Below, piece by piece: positions 8,046 through 17,013 of a stretch of 64,000 nt of DNA; the stretch's first letter is position 1, and every line of letters begins with the position of its first letter. The DNA is taken from contig CAWFYV010000007.1 in the NCBI GenBank assembly GCA_963820185.1, positions 496,001 through 560,000 of the forward strand, written 5' to 3'. The notes under the pieces were generated by a model. The model was not told the origin of the DNA and made no database searches. It saw only the letters and a program-made list of their open reading frames with translations. Origin of the DNA: Aquilonibacter sp963820185. Lineage in GTDB: Bacteria > Vulcanimicrobiota > Vulcanimicrobiia > Vulcanimicrobiales > Vulcanimicrobiaceae. A program made the position numbers and the translations under genes.

Positions 8046-9259
8046 AGGTCAAAGCGCTGGTGCGTCTAGCATGGGAAGCGATAGTGCGGAATAGAGCGCG
8101 ATCGCTCTTGACGATGTTGGGGATGATTATCGGTGTTGCAGCCGTCGTCATTACGATCTCGATTGGGGTCGGCGCACGCGAGGCGGTTTCCGCACAAATC
8201 ACGGGCCTGGGCAGCAATCTCTTGATCGTGATTCCCGGCAGCGTCAATTTGAACGGCGTGCGCACGGGTACCGGTGCGGCATCGACACTCACGCCGGATG
8301 ACGGCTTGGCGATTGCTAACTTGCCAAAAGTCGCCGCGGTCAGCCCTGGCGTCGGATTGCACACGCAAGTCGTCGCGGGAGGAAACAATTGGTATACCTC
8401 AGTCAACGGTGTTGCACCGACGTTTACGTACATTCGCGAATGGCATCTTGCGTCGGGATCCTTTTTCACCGATGCCGACGACGCCGCGTCGGCGAAAGTC
8501 TGCGTGCTTGGCCAGACCGTCATCGAAAATCTTTTCCCCGGCGAACAGTCGCCGCTCGGCAAGACGGTGCTGATCCGTAACGTGCCGTTTACCGTGATCG
8601 GTACGCTCGCTCGGCGCGGTCAGAGTGCGACCGGGCAGGATCAAGATGACGTTATCATCGTCCCTTACACGGCGTCGATGCAGCGGCTCACCGGAAACAC
8701 TTTCGTCAACGTGATCGCCGTCTCGGCCGCCGATCAACCTTCGATTTCCTTCGTCGAGAGCGAGATCTTCGAGCTATTGCGCCAGCGTCACCGCATCGTT
8801 GCGGGTATGGACGACGACTTTGACGTTCGCAACCTACAAGACATTGCAAATGCGGCCGCCGCGAGCGCTACGACGCTGGAATTCTTGCTTGCGGGTGTGG
8901 CCGTCGTCTCGCTGGTCGTCGGCGGCATCGGCATCATGAACATCATGCTCGTCTCCGTCACCGAGCGCACACGTGAGATTGGCCTGCGCATCGCGGTCGG
9001 CGCGCGCAGTGCGTCGATCCTCTTGCAGTTTCTGATCGAGGCCGTCGTGCTCTCCGGTATAGGCGGCGTGATCGGTGTTGTGCTCGGGATCGTTGGAGCG
9101 GGAGCGGTTGCGATCTTTGGCCACTGGCCGATGGCGGTGCCGGTCACGGGCGTGCTCTTAGCCTTCAGCTTTGCCGCGCTCACCGGCATCTTCTTTGGAT
9201 ACTATCCGGCATCGAAGGCGGCACACCTCGATCCGATCGAGGCCCTGCGCTTCGAATAA
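8042..9259 (+). CDS. ABC transporter permease, MacB/FtsX family
   Basis: Inner-membrane partner of the preceding ATPase. The 405 residues show one N-terminal helix (about 20-42), a large periplasmic MacB_PCD domain and three C-terminal helices in an FtsX domain (about 280-400, with GGIGIMNIMLVSVTERTREIG). The adaptor-ATPase-permease order defines a tripartite efflux or export pump. The substrate (macrolide, peptide or lipid) cannot be told. No TolC-like gene is adjacent. It ends ten bases before the convergent MerR gene. Confidence 0.92.
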   Translation: MKVKALVRLAWEAIVRNRARSLLTMLGMIIGVAAVVITISIGVGAREAVSAQITGLGSNLLIVIPGSVNLNGVRTGTGAASTLTPDDGLAIANLPKVAAVSPGVGLHTQVVAGGNNWYTSVNGVAPTFTYIREWHLASGSFFTDADDAASAKVCVLGQTVIENLFPGEQSPLGKTVLIRNVPFTVIGTLARRGQSATGQDQDDVIIVPYTASMQRLTGNTFVNVIAVSAADQPSISFVESEIFELLRQRHRIVAGMDDDFDVRNLQDIANAAAASATTLEFLLAGVAVVSLVVGGIGIMNIMLVSVTERTREIGLRIAVGARSASILLQFLIEAVVLSGIGGVIGVVLGIVGAGAVAIFGHWPMAVPVTGVLLAFSFAALTGIFFGYYPASKAAHLDPIEALRFE

Positions 9260-9269
9260 CGGTACCTCA

Positions 9270-10139
9270 TCACAACGGGTAATGTAACGCTGCGGGCAAT
9301 TCGCTTAGCGACCGCACTATGGTGAAGTCCGAAGGAATGAGCCACTCGGCCGAAGCGGCGAGAATAAAGCGAATGCCGGGAAGCTTCTCGCGCACTTTCG
9401 CCAATGCGTGCAACTGCTCGGGTATGTCGTTCTGCATGCAGACTATAAGGCTTACAACGTGAAGCTCGCGAACAAGCGCTTCGAGGTCCTCCGGATCGAT
9501 TTGCGTTCCGGCGAAGATTCCGTTAAAGCCGGCCTCCGAGGCGACAAGGGCACTGAGAAGCGGCGGAATCGCACGACTATATCCCGGCAGGCTCAGCGAG
9601 AGAACTGTTGGCGTATTCGTGGCGCGAAACTTTGCGAACAGCGTCGAGGACACCGAAACGAGTGCCGACGTCAAGAGCAATTCACCCGTGTGACTTGCCG
9701 CTCCGTCCCGTTCCAGCTCCGCGAGCAAAGCCGACACGATATCGTCGCCGAACTCGGCGGCACCACGTACCAGCGCAGCGTAGAGCAAGTCCTCGCGAAG
9801 CTGCCAAAGATTCCGTGCGCGGAGGGACTCGATCAGGCCCCTGACCTCGGTGTCATCAGACTCATCATGCGGGGCCGGCCGACGTAGGATGCCGCGCAAT
9901 TCGCTCGTCGGGCGTTGGGCGATGCTCGAGATCGACGCGCCGGCGGCAACGAGCTTGCGTAAGAGCACAAGCCGTTCGAGATCCTCGACGCCGAATACGC
10001 GCCGACCGTTGCCAATGCGCCGCGGAGCGATCGCGCGATAGCGCCGCTCCCATGCTCGAATTGTATCGATCGACAGATTCGCCATGCGTGCGACCGCGCC
10101 AATGCTCAGCGCCGGCCCCAGATTAAGTGCCGGGTCCAT
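9270..10139 (-). CDS. MerR-family regulator with C-terminal B12-binding-like domain
   Basis: A MerR winged helix (about residues 12-80, SIGAVARMANLSIDTIRAWERRY, broken here at IRAWERRY for recognition) is followed by a helical linker and a flavodoxin-like region (about 170-285) as in CarH/LitR light sensors. The expected His ligand of a B12-binding motif is not seen; the corresponding loop reads LSLPGYSRAIPP. It may therefore bind another ligand or act without cobalamin, as the CarA type is thought to be able to. The ATG at 10139 gives a normal N terminus; the frame continues upstream without family likeness. It is divergent from the acyl-CoA synthetase, its likely target. Confidence 0.8.
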   Translation of the reverse strand: MDPALNLGPALSIGAVARMANLSIDTIRAWERRYRAIAPRRIGNGRRVFGVEDLERLVLLRKLVAAGASISSIAQRPTSELRGILRRPAPHDESDDTEVRGLIESLRARNLWQLREDLLYAALVRGAAEFGDDIVSALLAELERDGAASHTGELLLTSALVSVSSTLFAKFRATNTPTVLSLSLPGYSRAIPPLLSALVASEAGFNGIFAGTQIDPEDLEALVRELHVVSLIVCMQNDIPEQLHALAKVREKLPGIRFILAASAEWLIPSDFTIVRSLSELPAALHYPL

Positions 10140-10207
10140 GGGCCCATCTAACCAAGGCCGGTGGAATACGGCGGGAACGTTTCGAGAAGAACAGCATCGT
10201 AAACATT

Positions 10208-10240
10208 CACAGAATCGTGGCAAACCTGTGCCATACTGTG
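10208..10240. promoter_or_regulatory. Nested dyad repeats between the MerR gene and the acyl-CoA synthetase
   Basis: CACAG (10208-10212) pairs with CTGTG (10236-10240), and TGGCA (10218-10222) with TGCCA (10229-10233). The two dyads are slightly off a common centre. They lie just upstream of the ATG at 10244 and could be the operator of the divergent MerR protein. Confidence 0.3.
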
Positions 10241-10243
10241 TGC

Positions 10244-12409
10244 ATGTCGACGCGAGACTTCGATGGGTTTTTTGCGCCCGGTTCGCTCGTGCTGGTCGGC
10301 GCAACCGACCGTGTCGGCTCAGTGGGCGCGGTGACGCTCAACAATCTGCGTAGGTTCGGAGGCGTGCTGTATCTCGTCAATCCGAAGCACGCGAGCGTTG
10401 CCGGACTGCCGTGTTTCCCAGACGTGGGGCGGCTTCCGCAGATGCCTGATCTCGCGGTCATCGCCACGCCGCCCGACCAAGTCTCCGGCGTCATACGGCA
10501 GCTGGGAGCCAAGGGTACGCGCGCGGCGGTTATTATTACCGCCGGCTTCGGCGAGCTCGGCGAAGCCGGCCGCGCGATGCAACGCGAGATCAGCGAGACG
10601 GCCGCAGCGCAGTCCGTCCGGCTTATGGGCCCAAACTGTCTCGGCATCATGGTTCCGGCGATCGGGCTCAATGCTAGCTTCGCGCATCTGGATCCCTCGA
10701 GTGGTGACGTCGCGTTCGTCAGTCAATCGGGGGCCTTCATCACCGCTGTCTTGGATTGGGCCAAGCCGCGCGGCATCGGCTTTTCGAAAGTCGTTTCGCT
10801 TGGCGACATGGCCGACATCGACTTCGGCGATATGCTCGCCTATCTGAGCACCGACGTCGCGACCCGCGCCATTCTGCTTTACGTCGAGGGATTCTCGGAC
10901 GGCGGAAGATTCATGCACGCCGCGCGTGCCGCTGCGGCAAACAAGCCGGTCATCGTGCTCAAAGTCGGACGTCACGCCGAGGCCGCACGGGCGGCACACT
11001 CGCACACCGGTGCGCTCGCGGGTGCCGATGTCGTCTACGATGCGGCATTTCGGCGTGCCGGCATGCTGCGCGTCGACACGATGCCTGAGATGTTCGACGC
11101 GGTCGAGACACTTGGCCGAACCAGCGCGCAGCGCGGCAATCGGCTGACGATCGTGACCAACGGCGGCGGTCCGGGTGTGCTGGCCATCGATGCGCTCGTT
11201 TCGCGCGGCGGCTTGCCGGCGCAACTCGGTGCGCAAACGCTCGAGAGGCTCAACGCGATTTTGCCGCCGACGTGGAGCCATGGCAATCCCGTCGACATGA
11301 TTGGCGACGCGGGAGCAAAAGCGTATCGTGAAACGCTGGAGGTCGTGCTCGACGATTCGAGTAGTGACGCGATCCTCGTCTTGAACTGCCCAACCGCGCT
11401 AAGCGATCCCTCCGAAGCCGCAAAGGCCGTAATCGAGACCGTCCGCGCACCGCACAAGGGTGACGGCATTTGCAACGTGTTCACGTCGTGGCTTGGCGAG
11501 TATTCCGCTGCGCCGGCGCGCGCGCTCTTCGACGCGGCGCAGATTCCAACGTACGACACGCCTGAGGATGCAATCGACGGATTCATGTGCCGCGTTCGCT
11601 ACGCGCACAGTCAGGCGGTGCTCGCCGAGGCACCGTTGCCTGTCCTGAAGGCGGATGGCATCGTCGAAGCCGTGATCGCTCGTGCGCTGGCTGCGGGCCG
11701 GCGCTGGCTTGACACTGATGAGGTCGACGCGGTACTGACCGCATATCAGATACCGACGCCGCCAAGCCGAACCGTCACCGACGCAGCGGGAGCGGCTGCT
11801 GCCGCACGCGAGTTGGGCGGTGCGGTCGCGCTCAAGTTGCGCTCGCCCGATATCACGCACAAAAGCGACGTCGGCGGCGTTGCGCTCGATCTGCGCGGCG
11901 AAGGGGAAGTCCGTAATGCGGCGCTCGCGATGCTCGAACGCGTAAAGGCGGCGCGCCCCGACGCGCACCTCGAAGGGTTCTTCGTGCAGAGCATGGTGCG
12001 GCGACCGGGTGCGATCGAATTGATCGCCGGGCTTAGCGTCGATCCGGTCTTCGGCCCAATCGCGCTCTTCGGCCGCGGCGGCACTGCAGTTGAGATCATC
12101 GCCGACACGAGTCTCGAACTCGTGCCGCTCAATGCGGCCCTCGCGCGTTTACAGATGGAGCGCACGCGCGTGTGGAGACTATTGCAAGGCTACCGCGGCC
12201 AGCCGGCCGCGGCGATCGATGCCGTCGCAGCCGTGCTCGTGCGCCTTGGCGATCTCATCGTCGAGCATCCGCAGATTGCCGAACTCGATATCAATCCCTT
12301 GTTGGCCGATGCGCACGGCGTGCTGGCGCTCGATGCCCGCATTGCGGTCGATCCGTCGCGGCAAACCCCGCCGGCACTCCTGTATCGCCGCGAAGTACTC
12401 GCAGTGTAA
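10244..12409 (+). CDS. Acetate/acyl-CoA ligase (ADP-forming), fused alpha-beta
   Basis: Converts acetyl- or acyl-CoA, ADP and Pi to the acid, CoA and ATP, or the reverse; cytosolic. Domains in order: CoA-binding Rossmann (about 1-130), two succinyl-CoA-ligase-like domains (about 145-440) and a C-terminal ATP-grasp domain (about 490-715). The phospho-His candidate is in HSHTGALAGADVVYD, and the ATP-grasp start shows ALKLRSPDITHKSDVGGV. At 721 residues it is the normal length for the fused form. The ATG at 10244 is used; upstream residues have no family likeness. Related proteins also serve as acyl-protein partners, so acetate as substrate is likely but not certain. Confidence 0.88.
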   Translation: MSTRDFDGFFAPGSLVLVGATDRVGSVGAVTLNNLRRFGGVLYLVNPKHASVAGLPCFPDVGRLPQMPDLAVIATPPDQVSGVIRQLGAKGTRAAVIITAGFGELGEAGRAMQREISETAAAQSVRLMGPNCLGIMVPAIGLNASFAHLDPSSGDVAFVSQSGAFITAVLDWAKPRGIGFSKVVSLGDMADIDFGDMLAYLSTDVATRAILLYVEGFSDGGRFMHAARAAAANKPVIVLKVGRHAEAARAAHSHTGALAGADVVYDAAFRRAGMLRVDTMPEMFDAVETLGRTSAQRGNRLTIVTNGGGPGVLAIDALVSRGGLPAQLGAQTLERLNAILPPTWSHGNPVDMIGDAGAKAYRETLEVVLDDSSSDAILVLNCPTALSDPSEAAKAVIETVRAPHKGDGICNVFTSWLGEYSAAPARALFDAAQIPTYDTPEDAIDGFMCRVRYAHSQAVLAEAPLPVLKADGIVEAVIARALAAGRRWLDTDEVDAVLTAYQIPTPPSRTVTDAAGAAAAARELGGAVALKLRSPDITHKSDVGGVALDLRGEGEVRNAALAMLERVKAARPDAHLEGFFVQSMVRRPGAIELIAGLSVDPVFGPIALFGRGGTAVEIIADTSLELVPLNAALARLQMERTRVWRLLQGYRGQPAAAIDAVAAVLVRLGDLIVEHPQIAELDINPLLADAHGVLALDARIAVDPSRQTPPALLYRREVLAV

Positions 12410-12535
12410 CGCCGTGCGAGAAGGTCTAATTCTAACCGTTCATGCCTTCGTCGTGTGGACCGTCTGCGGTGCAGTATGCGCGGAACCTGGCTGCCATTGG
12501 GATCAATTTTCCTGGCTGCGCTCCTTACCGGAGAA

Positions 12536-12988
12536 TTAACGACGGATCGCGCCGGATTGACGCTTGCCCGCGCGCTCGATCTCGATACGCAGGCGGCGCA
12601 GCAGAAGTCCGCTTGTGGCCCACGCGATATGGCGTCCGATCCACGTATCGAAGAGACGGCCGAATCCTTTGAACGGAGGTTCATAGGCGATGCTGAACTG
12701 CAACTCGGTACCGGGCGGGGCGTGCGGGCGTACGGTAAGCAACGCATGTGCCGACGGCAAGACACTGATTCGGGGGCGCCAACGAAACTCGAGTGCATCG
12801 TGGCGGCGCACGGTATCCGTGTAATCTTCGACAACGCGCACCGAGACGTCGGTAGGGACGAGGAGTTCTTGGATTCGGCCGCGTGCTACGGCGCGTTGCA
12901 GGTAGTCTTCGGCACATTCAATTGCCGCAGAAAAGGGACACGCTGCAAAGGCATCTCGCCGAATAGTCCTCTCCACCCTACTTATCAT
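12536..12988 (-). CDS. SRPBCC-like protein, paralogue 2 of 3
   Basis: A soluble protein of about 150 residues. It matches the genes at 2155-2610 and 19795-20244, most clearly at the end (YEPPFKGFGRLFDTWIG, then a long amphipathic helix with many Arg). It is the most basic and most diverged of the three. The start is unsettled: ATG 12988, GTG 12976 (AAGTAGG upstream) or GTG 13036. It is divergent from the Nramp-like gene, with start regions only about 50 bases apart. The overlapping plus-strand frame is not a gene. Confidence 0.65.
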   Translation of the reverse strand: MISRVERTIRRDAFAACPFSAAIECAEDYLQRAVARGRIQELLVPTDVSVRVVEDYTDTVRRHDALEFRWRPRISVLPSAHALLTVRPHAPPGTELQFSIAYEPPFKGFGRLFDTWIGRHIAWATSGLLLRRLRIEIERAGKRQSGAIRR

Positions 12989-13036
12989 CGCACGAGTACG
13001 GGGAATATCCGAGGAAGATTCGGGTATGATAGTCAC

Positions 13037-14311
13037 ATGGACGTCGGTATCCGCCGCCGCGTAACTGCCTGGGCAAAGTCGCTTGGACCGGGCCTGATCA
13101 CGGGCGCTGCCGACGACGATCCGTCGGGCATTGCAACGTACTCGATTACCGGTGCGTCCACCGGTCTCTCGATGTTGTGGACCGCATTGATCACGACACC
13201 GATGATGGCCGTGATCGATGGGACGTGCGCGCGCATTGGTCTGGTTACCGGGAAAGGCTTGATGACGGCGCTCACCAAGGTGATGCCGCGTCCCGTCGTA
13301 TACGCGCTCGCGATCTTGGTTGGGCTAGCCAACACCTTCAACATCGGCGCCGATCTCAACGCGATGGCTGGTGCGGCGCACTTGCTTACGCGCTTGCCCG
13401 CGGTGATTTGGCTTGTCGCCTTCGCCGGCGCGATCATTGTCGTGGAGGTGTTTTTTAGCTATCGGAGCTTCGCGGACGTCATAAAGTGGCTCTGCCTCAC
13501 ACTCCTGGCCTACATCATCACCGCGTTTATCGTGCACCCTCATTGGTGGAGCGTGTTCTTCAATCTGCTCGTTCCACACGTGGAGCTCAACGGCGCCTGG
13601 CTCACTACACTGACTGCGGCGCTCGGCACGACAATCACGCCGTACCTGTTCTTTTGGCAAACCTCGATGACCGCCGAGGAGCGCCAGGCGCGGCGGCGTG
13701 CCGAGGCTCGGTCGAGCGTGGCGAATTCGCGGAGTATAGCCGCTGTCCACGCCGACGCTAACACCGGCGCGATCTACTCCAACGTTGTGATGTTTTTTAT
13801 CATCGTCACGGCGGCATCGACCCTCGGTGCGCACGGCGTAACGCACATCGCCACCGCACAACAAGTGGCTGAAGCGCTTCGACCGCTCGCCGGCAACTTC
13901 GCCTTCGCGCTTTTTACGCTGGGCATCGTCGGTACCGGATTGCTCGCAGTGCCGGTCTTGGCAGGTTCCACGGCGTACATGGTGGCGGAACTTCACGGCT
14001 TTCGCGAGGGGTTGGCAGTACAGTGGTGGCGCGCGCCGGGATTCTATGGCGTCATTGTTGCCGGCGTACTCGCAGGTGCGGGCATGAGCCTTGCGCGCGT
14101 TGATCCCGTCCAGGCGCTATTCTGGTCGGCGGTTTTCAACGGAATCGCCGCCGTGCCGCTGATCTACGCGCTGATCCGGGTCGCGCGCGACACGCGAATC
14201 CTAGGGAAATGGACCGTTACTCGCGCCGCGCAGGTTTGGTTGTGGCTCGCATTCGGGTTGATGCTCCTGAGCGTCGCCGGCATGATCGCATCTTGGTTCA
14301 TACACAAATGA
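13037..14311 (+). CDS. Nramp-related divalent metal transporter, non-canonical ion site
   Basis: About eleven membrane helices in 424 residues of the Nramp/APC fold. Where Nramp proteins have DPGN in helix 1 this one has GAADDDPSGIATYS. Where they have the metal-coordinating Met (MPH) in helix 6 it has TITPYLFFWQ. It thus belongs to an Nramp-related branch whose substrate need not be Mn or Fe. The ATG at 13037 gives a compact N terminus; a longer in-frame reading to 12455 crosses the divergent gene and is rejected. The TGA overlaps the acetate kinase ATG, so the two are coupled. Confidence 0.85.
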   Translation: MDVGIRRRVTAWAKSLGPGLITGAADDDPSGIATYSITGASTGLSMLWTALITTPMMAVIDGTCARIGLVTGKGLMTALTKVMPRPVVYALAILVGLANTFNIGADLNAMAGAAHLLTRLPAVIWLVAFAGAIIVVEVFFSYRSFADVIKWLCLTLLAYIITAFIVHPHWWSVFFNLLVPHVELNGAWLTTLTAALGTTITPYLFFWQTSMTAEERQARRRAEARSSVANSRSIAAVHADANTGAIYSNVVMFFIIVTAASTLGAHGVTHIATAQQVAEALRPLAGNFAFALFTLGIVGTGLLAVPVLAGSTAYMVAELHGFREGLAVQWWRAPGFYGVIVAGVLAGAGMSLARVDPVQALFWSAVFNGIAAVPLIYALIRVARDTRILGKWTVTRAAQVWLWLAFGLMLLSVAGMIASWFIHK

Positions 14312-15315
14312 TCATTCTTACGCTCAATGGCGGCTCGTCGTCATTGAAATATACGGTGTATCGCGCCGCAGAGAGCATCGAGGAGCTTCGCGCGCAGACG
14401 CTCGCCGCAGGCGGCAACGCCGGCGAAACGCTGGCCGATGTCTTGGCGAACGTTCAAGGTCCCGTCGATGCCGTCGGCCATCGGATCGTCTTCGGCGGAG
14501 CCACATACGAGACACCGGTGCTCGCCGACGACGCGACAATGGTTGAACTCGAGCGACTCGTCGACATCGAGCCACTGCATCTGCGCGCCGAACTCGATCT
14601 CGTCTATGCCGCGATGCGCGCGCTTCCGAAGGCGCCGAACGTGCTGTGCTTTGATACCGCTTTTCATCGACGCGCACCGGCGATCGCGCACTGGCTTCCG
14701 CTGCCGAGCGATTTGGACCCGATGCTGCAGCGCTACGGCTTTCACGGACTGTCCTATGAATATGTCGCATCGAAGCTCTCGCCCGGCGCAAATCGCACGA
14801 TCGTCGCGCACCTGGGTTCCGGTGCGAGTTTATGCGCGTTGGTTGATGGCGAACCGGTCGACACGACGATGGGCTTCACCGCACTCGGCGGACTGATGAT
14901 GGGGACGCGACCCGGCGACCTCGATCCCGGCGTGCTCTTGCGCCTGCTCCGCGACGACGGGTACAGCGTAGAACAGCTAAGCGAATTGCTCTATCATCGG
15001 AGTGGGCTGCTGGGCGTGTCGGGATCCACCGCGGACATGCGGGACCTCATGACACAAGCGCCGACGAGCGCGTCCGCGCGAAACGCGATCGATCTGTTCG
15101 TCTACCAGCTCGTCAAGCACCTCGGCGCTATGGCGGCAGTTATCGGAGGACTCGATACGCTGGTCTTCACCGGCGGAATCGGCGAGAACCAGCCCGAAAT
15201 CCGAAAACGCGTCATCGGTGCACTTTCGTACCTCGGCAAAGTCAACGTACTCGTCATACCGACGGATGAGAACCTCATGATCGCGCAACACACGCTGCGA
15301 GCGCTCACGCGTTAG
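14308..15315 (+). CDS. ackA: Acetate kinase
   Basis: Transfers phosphate between acetyl phosphate and ADP, giving acetate and ATP. Family motifs are LNGGSSSLKY at the start, GHRIVFGG (Arg), FDTAFH (catalytic Asp), YGFHGLSYE (His), MGTRPGDLDPG (Arg), FTGGIGEN and a terminal IPTDENLMIA (Glu). At 335 residues it is about 60 shorter than typical AckA, missing part of the N-terminal lobe and a loop before the last motif, yet every catalytic motif is there. The ATG at 14308 overlaps the Nramp stop. Phosphoketolase nearby on the other strand supplies acetyl phosphate. Confidence 0.92.
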   Translation: MIILTLNGGSSSLKYTVYRAAESIEELRAQTLAAGGNAGETLADVLANVQGPVDAVGHRIVFGGATYETPVLADDATMVELERLVDIEPLHLRAELDLVYAAMRALPKAPNVLCFDTAFHRRAPAIAHWLPLPSDLDPMLQRYGFHGLSYEYVASKLSPGANRTIVAHLGSGASLCALVDGEPVDTTMGFTALGGLMMGTRPGDLDPGVLLRLLRDDGYSVEQLSELLYHRSGLLGVSGSTADMRDLMTQAPTSASARNAIDLFVYQLVKHLGAMAAVIGGLDTLVFTGGIGENQPEIRKRVIGALSYLGKVNVLVIPTDENLMIAQHTLRALTR

Positions 15316-15491
15316 TCGCGAACGTCGCGCAGCGCTTCGACAGCGTCCCGTGCTTTGCGCAAGCTCTCTGCAACGGCTTCAAGCCGTTCGGGCGTAGCCG
15401 GAACGATTCCGTCGGCCATGCCCTCGACGTTGGCGAGCGCAATTCCCAGGAGATTCCCGAGGTCGTGCCGGACCTTCTCCCCGTGCTGCAT
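15312..15491 (-). CDS. Small DHp-like (histidine phosphotransfer-like) protein, 59 aa
   Basis: A 59-residue helical frame, starting at an ATG at 15491. It opens with VRHDLGNLLGIALANVEGM, which resembles the H-box of histidine kinases (HDLGNLLG against HELRNPL), and continues as an amphipathic helix rich in Ala, Glu and Arg. No ATPase domain follows. It could be a mini phosphotransfer or dimerisation protein for the neighbouring kinase and receivers. Its ATG overlaps the ATG of the divergent kinase (the shared CATG at 15489-15492), and its stop overlaps the acetate kinase stop by four bases. A real gene is likely but unproven. Confidence 0.5.
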   Translation of the reverse strand: MQHGEKVRHDLGNLLGIALANVEGMADGIVPATPERLEAVAESLRKARDAVEALRDVRD

Positions 15492-16627
15492 GGATGATTC
15501 TGCGACGTTCTCGCTCGATGACCTTGCCGGAAGTCGTTTCCCGCTCCTCGAGTATGCCCCCGATGCGACGATCGTCGTCGACGCCGAAGGGCAAGATTCG
15601 TTTAGTAAACGCACACACCGAACGGCTCTTCGGCTACTATCGCGAGGAGTTGATAGGGCATCCCATCGAGATGCTGATTCCCGCGCGGTACCACTCGCGC
15701 CATGTCGGCGAGCGCAGGGGATACTACGGCGATCCACACGTGCGCCCAATGGGCGTCGGCTTGGAACTCAACGGCTTGCGCAAGAACGGGTCGGAATTCC
15801 CCGTCGAAATCAGCCTCGCTCCCGTCTCGACCATCGAAGGTACCTTCGTGTCGTGCTCGGTGCGCGACGCCTCCGAGCGCAAGGCATTTGAGAGCCGGCT
15901 CAAAGAACTCAACACCGCGCTCGAAACTGCTAGCCGTGCCAAAGATCAATTTCTTGCATCGATGAGCCACGAGCTGCGCACGCCACTCAACGCAATCATC
16001 GGATTTACCGGGACGCTCCTGATGCGGATTCCCGGGGAATTGAACGACGAACAGGCGCGGCAACTCGAAATCGTTCAATCGAGCGCGCGGCACTTGCTCT
16101 CGCTGATCAATGACATTCTCGATCTCGCAAAGATCGAATCCGGCAAAGTCGAACTCGCCTTCGAGGAGATCCCGGTGAACGAGGTCGTCGATGAGGTTGC
16201 CGCGTCGCTCGCCTCGCTCGCCGCACAAAAGCAGCTGGCCTTCTCGACGCACGTCGCCGATCTTACCGCTCCGCTAGCCACCGACCGTCGTGCGCTTGCA
16301 CAGATCCTTTTGAATCTCGCGAACAACGCGCTCAAATATACCGAAGCCGGCACGGTGCGGATCGACGTATGGGCCTCGAGCCAGAATGGCCGCGATGCCG
16401 TTGCGTTTAGCGTGAGCGACACGGGGATCGGTATCAAACCCGAGGATCAGGAACGCCTCTTCCTAGCGTTCGAGCAGGTCGATCGCTCGACCACGCGACG
16501 ATTTGAAGGCACGGGCCTCGGCCTTTATCTGTGCCGAAACTTGGCGGCGATGCTCGGTGGTGAGCTCGGGATGACCAGTGAATTCGGAAAAGGCAGCACG
16601 TTTACCCTGACGCTCCCGCACCGGTAG
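15490..16627 (+). CDS. Soluble PAS-containing histidine kinase, interrupted by an apparent +1 frameshift
   Basis: Sensor kinase without membrane segments. The ATG at 15490 begins a PAS domain (SRFPLLEYAPDATIVVDAEG). The frame is lost at the GGG of 15589-15591, and the rest continues one base later as KIRLVNAHTERLFGYY. Removing one G restores an unbroken PAS. Then follow a coiled linker, HisKA (SMSHELRTPLNAIIG) and HATPase_c (N-box NLANNALKYTE, G1 DTGIGI, G2 GTGLGLYL). A callable frame from 15494 has a scrambled N terminus. Two receiver genes follow at once, so it probably phosphorylates them. Confidence 0.85.
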
Positions 16628-16638
16628 GGGCTTCCTAG

Positions 16639-17013
16639 ATGGCGCACATTCTCGTCGTCGACGACAACGCGGTCAACCTGGATCTTATGCAATATCTCTT
16701 GACGGCGTTCAGTCATGTGGTCGAAGGGCACAGCGACGCGCTCGCAGGACTGGAGGCAGCGAAAGCCGGGAGTTTCGATATCGTGCTGACCGATATCCTG
16801 ATGCCCCACATCGACGGCTACGAGTTTGCACAGCGGTTGCGCAGCCAACCGCGGTATGGATCAGTGCCGATTGTCGCGGTGACCGCGCTCGCGATGCCGG
16901 GAGACCGCGAGCGGATTGCGAGGTCGGGGTTCGACGGCTACATCGGCAAGCCGATCGAACCGCGCACGTTTGTCACGCAGGTCGAGGCATATCTGCGTAG
17001 CGATGGTCCATGA
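16639..17013 (+). CDS. Single-domain response regulator (CheY/DivK-like)
   Basis: A 124-residue free-standing receiver. It has the acidic pair in HILVVDDNAVN, the phosphoacceptor Asp in IVLTDILMP, Thr/Ala in AVTALAMPGD and Lys in IGKPIEP. No output domain, so it acts through protein contacts or as a phosphorelay step. It starts 11 bases after the kinase stop and overlaps the next receiver by four bases, which makes a kinase-receiver-receiver operon. Confidence 0.9.
   Translation: MAHILVVDDNAVNLDLMQYLLTAFSHVVEGHSDALAGLEAAKAGSFDIVLTDILMPHIDGYEFAQRLRSQPRYGSVPIVAVTALAMPGDRERIARSGFDGYIGKPIEPRTFVTQVEAYLRSDGP

Noticed and set aside
12455..13036. N-terminal extension of the Nramp-like gene
   Set aside because: The added 194 residues have no transporter likeness and lie over the minus-strand SRPBCC-like gene; ATG 13037 gives the normal N terminus.
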